DNA of 64,000 nucleotides from Pseudomonas ceruminis (GTDB lineage Bacteria; Pseudomonadota; Gammaproteobacteria; Pseudomonadales; Pseudomonadaceae): NCBI RefSeq assembly GCF_021602025.1, contig NZ_BQHW01000005.1, positions 186,001 to 250,000 of the forward strand, read 5' to 3'. Shown piece by piece: positions 59,005 to 64,000 of this stretch (position 1 is its first letter; each line of letters starts with the position of its first letter). The notes under the pieces were generated by a model. It saw only the letters and a program-made list of their open reading frames with translations, ran no database searches and was not told where the DNA came from. The position numbers and the translations under genes were made by a program.

Positions 59005-59432
59005 TGCTCTCGAAAATAAATAAACACCAGCTTATGTTCTTGCTATGGGCGAGCATGGATGCGTTTTATATTGCCCTGTACTGTGTGCGTAGTATTGCTC
59101 GGGGTGCAGTCCCTTTTTGGTCGGATGTTAATAGTGGGCTTGAGGTGGTACGGAATTGGGGTGGCTCGGACGCTTTAATTTGGGCCGGGTTGCTTTTGCA
59201 AGTCTCAATTCTTGTGACATGTATTGGTTTTTTCAAGTATCAAAGATTGGTAGTGTTTTTGGCGGCGGCACAGATACCGTTAAGGATTTTTTTTGTTGTT
59301 CCGTCGATTTCGGTGGTTTTGCTTGTCCCCATGGTCATGGCGGAAATCAATAGTTGGCTATGGCTTGGGGGATTACTTGCCTCAGAGGTGATTAAGGGAT
59401 GGAGCATCTGGTGGTTTTGCCGTACTTCGTGA
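59004..59432 (+). CDS. Small multi-pass membrane protein, possible immunity protein
   Basis: 142 residues from the ATG at 59004 (a TTG just before is in frame but the ATG has AAGGGGG 8 bases upstream). About four hydrophobic helices: near 8-27 (LMFLLWASMDAFYIALYCV), 53-72, 78-98 and 104-130. Codon use is AT-rich and unlike the neighbouring core genes, suggesting recent acquisition. Its start overlaps the stop of the degraded upstream remnant, the usual layout of an effector followed by its membrane immunity protein. No family recognised. Confidence 0.7.
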   Translation: MLSKINKHQLMFLLWASMDAFYIALYCVRSIARGAVPFWSDVNSGLEVVRNWGGSDALIWAGLLLQVSILVTCIGFFKYQRLVVFLAAAQIPLRIFFVVPSISVVLLVPMVMAEINSWLWLGGLLASEVIKGWSIWWFCRTS

Positions 59433-59554
59433 TATCGAGGTATGCGCCAAGGCATTCGCGCGCACATCCCACAGGCATGCGAGCTTCGCTCGCGGTGCGC
59501 CGCGCGGGCGGCGCTTGATTTCGCAGGCGCCACACATCCCAAGACAACCACCCA

Positions 59555-59584
59555 TAAAAAAGGAGAGCCGAAGCTCTCCCTTTT
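59555..59584 (-). terminator. Intrinsic terminator of putA
   Basis: On the minus strand the stem GGAGAGC-TTCG-GCTCTCC runs into TTTTTTATGG. A UUCG tetraloop with a following T-run is a strong terminator. It lies about 20 bases past the putA stop; the plus side also has CCCTTTTC, so it may act both ways. Confidence 0.92.
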
Positions 59585-59602
59585 CTTCAACAACCCCTAG
59601 CC

Positions 59603-62600
59603 TCAACCAATGGTCATCAGGCTGGCGTTACCGCCCGCCGCCGCAGTGTTCACACTCACCGCCCGTTCGATCACCAAGCGCTCCAGCGCAATCTGATGAT
59701 CGCCGCTGGACAGCCCGTGCACACCGACGATCGCACCAGCGCGCTTGGCCACCTGCTGGCACACGCTGCGCAGCTGGTCCGAATCGCCATGGTGGATCAC
59801 GGCATCGAACGCCACTTCATCCTTGTTCCAGTCCGCCACCAGCTTGACCTTGGCCTGCAGCTCTTTCGGCAGGCGGCCGCGCAGGGTCTTGCCAGGTTCG
59901 CCGTCCACCCACACCGCCGAGCTGCCGACTGCCAATACAGCAGCGAACTGCGCCAGCAGATCAGCCTCGTTATCCGCCAGGCACAGCACGTGCTCGCGTG
60001 GCAGGATGGTGTAGCTGTTGCGCTCGCCGGTCGGGCCTGGCAGCAGACGGGCGATGCCGCTCTGCGATTGGCCGGCAAACTGGGTGCACAGTGCCGCCAG
60101 TTCGGCCTGCTGGTTGTTCTCGGCCCAGGCCTTGAGGCTGTGCAGCGGCTTGATCAGCTGTTCGTGCAGGGTGCGGTCCGGCTTGCCTTCGCCATCCTGC
60201 TGCTGGAAGTGCCGGCCAATGGCGTCGGCCGGGCGGGTCGAGAGCAGGCGGTACAGGTACAGCGGGCCGCCGGCTTTCGGGCCGGTGCCGGACAGGCCTT
60301 CACCACCGAATGGCTGCACCCCGACCACTGCCCCGACGATGTTGCGGTTGACGTACATGTTGCCGGCATTGGCGTTTTCCACCACCTTGGCAATGGTTTC
60401 GTCGATCCGGGTGTGCACACCGAGGGTCAGGCCGTAGCCAGAATTGTTGATCTGCTCGATCAGCTGGTCGAGGTTGCGGCGGTTGTAGCGCACCACGTGC
60501 AGCACCGGGCCGAAGATCTCGCGCTTGAGCTCGTCGAAGCTGTCCAGCTCGATCAGGGTCGGCATGACGAAGGTGCCGCGCTTGACCTCGGCAGCATCGG
60601 CAATGGCCACCTGGTAGACCGAGCGGCCTTTCTCGCGCATGCCCTGGATGTGCTTCTCGATACCTGCCTTGGCTTCGGCGTCGATGACCGGGCCGATGTC
60701 CACGGCCAGGCGGTCTGGGTTGCCCAGGCGGCTTTCGGCCATGGCACCCTTGAGCATTTCCACCACACGATCGGCGGAGTCTTCCTGCAGGCACAGCACG
60801 CGCAGGGCAGAGCAACGCTGGCCGGCACTGTCGAAGGCCGAGGACACGACGTCGATCACCACTTGCTCGGTCAACGCCGACGAATCGACGATCATCGCGT
60901 TCTGGCCGCCGGTTTCGGCGATCAGCGGGATCGGCCGGCCCTGGTTGTCCAGGCGGCCAGCGACGTTGCGCTGCAGCAGCCGGGCGACTTCGGTAGAGCC
61001 GGTGAACATCACGCCCTTGACGCGCTCGTCACCAACCAGGCCGGCACCGACGGTTTCGCCGCGGCCTGGCAGCAGTTGCAGCACACCTTCGGGTATCCCG
61101 GCTTCGAGCAGCAGGCGCACGGCTTGGGCAGCGATCAACGGGGTCTGTTCAGCCGGCTTGGCCAGTACCGGGTTGCCGGCCGCCAACGCGGCGGCCACCT
61201 GGCCGGTGAAGATTGCCAGCGGGAAGTTCCACGGGCTGATGCACACGACCGGGCCAAGCGGACGGTGGGCGTCGTTGCTGAAGTCGTTGCGCGCCTGTAC
61301 CGCGTAGTAGCGCAGGAAGTCTACGGCCTCGCGCACTTCGGCGATGGCGTTGGCGAAGGTTTTGCCGGCTTCGCGGATGAGCAGGCCCATCAGTGGCTGG
61401 ATTTCGGCTTCCATCAGGTCGGCGGTGCGCTCGAGAATCGCGGCGCGTTCTGCCGGCGGGGTGGCCTGCCAGATCGGAGCAGCGTTGAGTGCGCACTGGA
61501 TGGCATTGTCGACGTCGGCAACAGTGGCTTCCTGCACATGGCCGACCACGTCGCGGTGGTCGGCTGGGTTCAGAACCGGCGCGGCAGCCGCCTCGCTGGC
61601 GGCGCAGGCCAGCAGCGGGGTGGCCTTCCAGTCGTTGTGCGCGGTAGCCAGCATGGCGCAGGACAGCGACGCCAGGCGGTGTTCGTTGGCCATGTCGATA
61701 CCGGCCGAGTTGGCCCGCTCGCTGCCATATAGCTCGCGCGGCAGCGGGATGCGCGGGTGCGGCAGGCCGATACTGCCTTCCTGGGTGCCCATGCGTTCGA
61801 TGCTGGCGACCGGGTCGGCGACCAGTTCCTGGATGGAGATGGAATGGTCGGCGATGCGGTTGACGAACGAAGTATTGGCGCCGTTTTCCAGCAGTCGGCG
61901 GACCAGGTAGGCCAGCAGGGTTTCGTGGGTGCCGACCGGGGCGTACACGCGGCACGGGCGGTTCAGCTTGCCTTCGGAGACTTTGCCTACGACCTGTTCG
62001 TACAGCGGTTCACCCATGCCGTGCAGGCACTGGAATTCGTATTGACCCGGGTAGTAGTTCTGGCCAGCGATGTGGTAGATGGCCGACAGGGTATGGGCGT
62101 TGTGGGTGGCAAACTGTGGATAGATGGCTTCTGGCACGGCCAGCAGCTTGCGTGCACAGGCGACGTAGGACACGTCGGTGTACACCTTGCGGGTGTAGAC
62201 CGGGTAGCCTTCCAGGCCTTCGACTTGGGCACGCTTGATTTCGCTGTCCCAGTAGGCGCCTTTCACCAGGCGGATCATCAGGCGGTGGCGGCTGCGCTTG
62301 GCCAGGTCGATGACGTAGTCGATCACGTACGGGCAGCGCTTCTGGTAGGCCTGGATGACAAAGCCGATACCGTTCCAGCCGGCCAGCGACGGCTCGAAGC
62401 ACAGGCGCTCGAGCAGATCGAGCGACAGCTCCAGGCGGTCCGCCTCTTCGGCGTCGATGTTCAGGCCGATGTCGTACTGTTTGGCCAGCAGGGTTAGCGA
62501 CAGCAGGCGCGGGTACAGCTCTTCCATCACGCGCTCGTACTGGGCGCGGCTGTAACGCGGGTGCAGTGCCGACAGCTTGATCGAGATACCTGGGCCTTCA

Positions 62601-63556
62601 TAGATGCCCCGGCCATGGGACGCCTTGCCGATCGAGTGGATGGCCTGCTCGTAGGAGGCGAGGTACTTCTGCGCATCGTGCTCGGTCAGTGCGGCCTCGC
62701 CGAGCATGTCGTAGGAGTAGCGGAAGCCCTTGGATTCGAAGCGGCTGGCGTTGGCCAGGGCTTCGGCGATGGTCTCGCCGGTGACGAACTGCTCGCCCAT
62801 AAGGCGCATGGCCATGTCGACACCCTTGCGGATCATCGGCTCGCCGCTCTTGCCGATGATGCGAGTGAGCGAGGAGGTAAGGCCGGATTCGTTATGGGTG
62901 GAAACCAGCTTGCCGGTCAGCAGCAGGCCCCAGGTGGCGGCGTTGACGAACAGCGACGGGCTGTTGCCCAGGTGCGGCTGCCAGTTGCCGTTGCTGATCT
63001 TGTCGCGGATCAGGGCATCACGGGTGCCTTTGTCGGGGATGCGCAGCAGGGCTTCGGCCAGGCACATCAGCGCCACACCTTCCTGCGACGACAGCGAGAA
63101 CTCCTGCAGCAGGCCCTGAACGATGCCTGCGCGTCCGCCTGCGCTCTTTTGGTTGCGCAGCTTTTCGGCGATGCCGGCGGCCATCTTGTTGGTCGCCTCG
63201 GCCAATGGTGCGCTCAGGCGCGCCTGCTCCAGCAGCATCGGCACCACTTCCTGCTCTGGGCGGCGATAGGCGGCAGTGATGGCCGAGCGCAGTACCGACT
63301 GCGGCAGAATGCTTTCGGCAAACTCCAGGAAGCACTGATGCACCTGCTCTGGTTGTACATCGCCGGCGTCATCGGCAAGGCTGCTGGCGTGACCGTTGAG
63401 TTCGGTCAGGGTGGCACCACCCTCGAGCTTCTCCAGGTAATTGAAGATCGCTTGCTTGATCAACCAGTGCGGCGTGCGGTCAATGGACTGCGCAGCTGCT
63501 TTGAGTCGCTCACGGGTCGGGTCATCGAGTTTGACCCCAAGGGTGGTCGTCGCCAT
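59603..63556 (-). CDS. putA: Trifunctional PutA: repressor, proline dehydrogenase and P5C dehydrogenase
   Basis: 1317 residues. An N-terminal ribbon-helix-helix DNA-binding domain (about 1-45, TTTLGVKLDDPTRERLK, HWLIKQAIFNYLEK) is followed by a proline dehydrogenase barrel (about 240-560; IRLVKGAYWDSEIK, CLHGMGEPLYEQV) and an aldehyde dehydrogenase domain (about 650-1120; ISPWNFPLAIFTGQ, FTGSTEV, catalytic C915 in GQRCSALR). The C-terminal domain follows. It converts proline to glutamate at the membrane using FAD and NAD, and without proline represses putA/putP. GAGGATAAG precedes the ATG at 63556. Many GTTGCA boxes lie in the divergent gap to putP. Confidence 0.97.
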   Translation of the reverse strand: MATTTLGVKLDDPTRERLKAAAQSIDRTPHWLIKQAIFNYLEKLEGGATLTELNGHASSLADDAGDVQPEQVHQCFLEFAESILPQSVLRSAITAAYRRPEQEVVPMLLEQARLSAPLAEATNKMAAGIAEKLRNQKSAGGRAGIVQGLLQEFSLSSQEGVALMCLAEALLRIPDKGTRDALIRDKISNGNWQPHLGNSPSLFVNAATWGLLLTGKLVSTHNESGLTSSLTRIIGKSGEPMIRKGVDMAMRLMGEQFVTGETIAEALANASRFESKGFRYSYDMLGEAALTEHDAQKYLASYEQAIHSIGKASHGRGIYEGPGISIKLSALHPRYSRAQYERVMEELYPRLLSLTLLAKQYDIGLNIDAEEADRLELSLDLLERLCFEPSLAGWNGIGFVIQAYQKRCPYVIDYVIDLAKRSRHRLMIRLVKGAYWDSEIKRAQVEGLEGYPVYTRKVYTDVSYVACARKLLAVPEAIYPQFATHNAHTLSAIYHIAGQNYYPGQYEFQCLHGMGEPLYEQVVGKVSEGKLNRPCRVYAPVGTHETLLAYLVRRLLENGANTSFVNRIADHSISIQELVADPVASIERMGTQEGSIGLPHPRIPLPRELYGSERANSAGIDMANEHRLASLSCAMLATAHNDWKATPLLACAASEAAAAPVLNPADHRDVVGHVQEATVADVDNAIQCALNAAPIWQATPPAERAAILERTADLMEAEIQPLMGLLIREAGKTFANAIAEVREAVDFLRYYAVQARNDFSNDAHRPLGPVVCISPWNFPLAIFTGQVAAALAAGNPVLAKPAEQTPLIAAQAVRLLLEAGIPEGVLQLLPGRGETVGAGLVGDERVKGVMFTGSTEVARLLQRNVAGRLDNQGRPIPLIAETGGQNAMIVDSSALTEQVVIDVVSSAFDSAGQRCSALRVLCLQEDSADRVVEMLKGAMAESRLGNPDRLAVDIGPVIDAEAKAGIEKHIQGMREKGRSVYQVAIADAAEVKRGTFVMPTLIELDSFDELKREIFGPVLHVVRYNRRNLDQLIEQINNSGYGLTLGVHTRIDETIAKVVENANAGNMYVNRNIVGAVVGVQPFGGEGLSGTGPKAGGPLYLYRLLSTRPADAIGRHFQQQDGEGKPDRTLHEQLIKPLHSLKAWAENNQQAELAALCTQFAGQSQSGIARLLPGPTGERNSYTILPREHVLCLADNEADLLAQFAAVLAVGSSAVWVDGEPGKTLRGRLPKELQAKVKLVADWNKDEVAFDAVIHHGDSDQLRSVCQQVAKRAGAIVGVHGLSSGDHQIALERLVIERAVSVNTAAAGGNASLMTIG

Positions 63557-63623
63557 TTCTTATCCTCGTTATTGGCCACGGCTGTGGCCTAAGCTGGCGC
63601 CAAGAGTAGCTGTAGGACAATTC

Positions 63624-63864
63624 GGGTGCAACCAGGTGCAACCCGATTTTATCGAGGAAAAGGTGCAACTCATCGGGCGCCCAGGGTCGCGCCCCGAAAT
63701 GCGTCGTTTTCGGTGAGTTTTATTCTGAAAAATCCGGTTTTTGCTCCAAATGGGAGCAAAAAAGCGGCATTAACTGAAAATGCACGAGCGGGTGCAACTT
63801 GCAAATGAAAAATGGTTGCACCCGCTTTACGTTGTTGCATAGGATGCGCCGCCTGGGTGCAACC
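63624..63864. promoter_or_regulatory. put control region with seven GTTGCA/TGCAAC boxes
   Basis: The 357-base putA-putP gap has TGCAAC at 63628, 63638, 63664, 63793 and 63858 and GTTGCA at 63815 and 63834. Five lie in an extended GGGTGCAACC or GGTTGCACCC context; 63664 and 63793 are followed by T, and 63834 (TTGTTGCAT) lacks the extension. GTTGCA is the recognition sequence of E. coli PutA's ribbon-helix-helix domain, so these are probable PutA operators. They form a putA-proximal group (63624-63670) and a putP-proximal group (63790-63864). Each could cover one divergent promoter. No gene is seen in the gap. Confidence 0.82.
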
Positions 63865-63913
63865 GTCTCGCTGCGGTTGTGCATGAGATAAAAACAAACG
63901 CCAGGGCACACGC

Positions 63914-64000
63914 ATGGGCAATCCAATCACGATCACCTTTGTGATCTACATCGCGGCAATGGTGCTGATCGGCTTCGCGGCTTATCGCTCCACCAAGAAC
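63914..64000 (+). CDS. putP: Sodium/proline symporter, first 29 codons (truncated by window edge)
   Basis: The ATG at 63914 opens MGNPITITFVIYIAAMVLIG followed by FAAYRSTKN, the start of the first membrane helix of PutP, and runs off the right edge in frame. PutP imports proline with Na+. It is divergent from putA across a shared operator region, the standard put arrangement. Confidence 0.9.
   Translation, partial: MGNPITITFVIYIAAMVLIGFAAYRSTKN

Noticed and set aside
59696-61732. A 678-codon open frame on the plus strand opposite putA
   Set aside because: High-GC codon bias leaves long antisense frames open. The frame has no recognisable domain, and putA on the other strand is unmistakable.

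Overview
The window looks like chromosomal core genome of a Pseudomonas putida-group bacterium. Supporting this are high GC codon use, the putida-type REP repeats (GCGGG/CCCGC palindromes with a GCTCCCACAG core), and a gene order I recall from Pseudomonas: pyrB-pyrR-ruvX-algH-tonB3-gshB-pilGHIJ-chpA, rsmE-bioA, rhlE-metF-ahcY, metK-tktA-epd-pgk-fba and putA/putP. The species call is inference; no rRNA or tRNA gene was found. I saw no insertion sequence, prophage, integron or CRISPR array.

Layout. 1-3.7 kb (minus): pyrimidine genes (pyrB start, pyrR), ruvX, algH, tonB3 and gshB. 3.9-12.8 kb (plus): a Pil-Chp type IV pilus chemosensory operon, pilG-pilH-pilI-pilJ-chpA-chpC, without pilK or chpB. 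12.9-19.3 kb: trhA, rsmE, bioA, an exported FAD amine oxidase with a Lys/Ala/Pro tail, and a cytochrome b561-YceI pair. 19.3-26 kb (minus): RhlE2-type helicase, an orphan periplasmic binding protein, a glycosyltransferase-like protein, metF and ahcY, with an SAH riboswitch ahead of ahcY. 26-34 kb: thioesterase, Na+/H+ antiporter, EamA transporter, MAPEG protein, mltA, a cytochrome c'-like lipoprotein, two DUF1090 paralogues and ligB. 34-43 kb: metK preceded by an ArsR-methyltransferase fusion gene with a 26-bp palindrome upstream, then divergent tktA-epd-pgk-two small lipoproteins-fba. 43-47.3 kb: the c-di-GMP response regulator CfcR, a YgjP-like metalloprotein, a small winged-helix protein, an acetyltransferase and a second orphan binding protein. 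47.3-58.5 kb (minus): FUSC protein, flavoprotein, dbpA, MFS exporter, a TldD/PmbA-like pair and a 600-residue acyl-CoA dehydrogenase. 58.5-59.4 kb: a short AT-richer island with a degraded coding remnant overlapping a small membrane-protein gene. 59.6-64 kb: putA, a putA/putP control region rich in GTTGCA boxes, and the start of putP.

How the genes fit together. The strongest theme is the methylation cycle: metK makes SAM, ahcY removes SAH and metF supplies methyl groups. The window carries two separate candidate SAH/SAM sensors, an RNA one at ahcY and a protein one at metK. A second theme is surface behaviour: pilus chemosensing, TonB3 and CfcR. A third is central carbon metabolism, tktA-epd-pgk-fba.

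Most of the window is ordinary core genome. The least explained items are the ArsR-methyltransferase/palindrome unit, the tailed amine oxidase, the glycosyltransferase-like protein, the second TldD/PmbA pair and the remnant/membrane-protein island.
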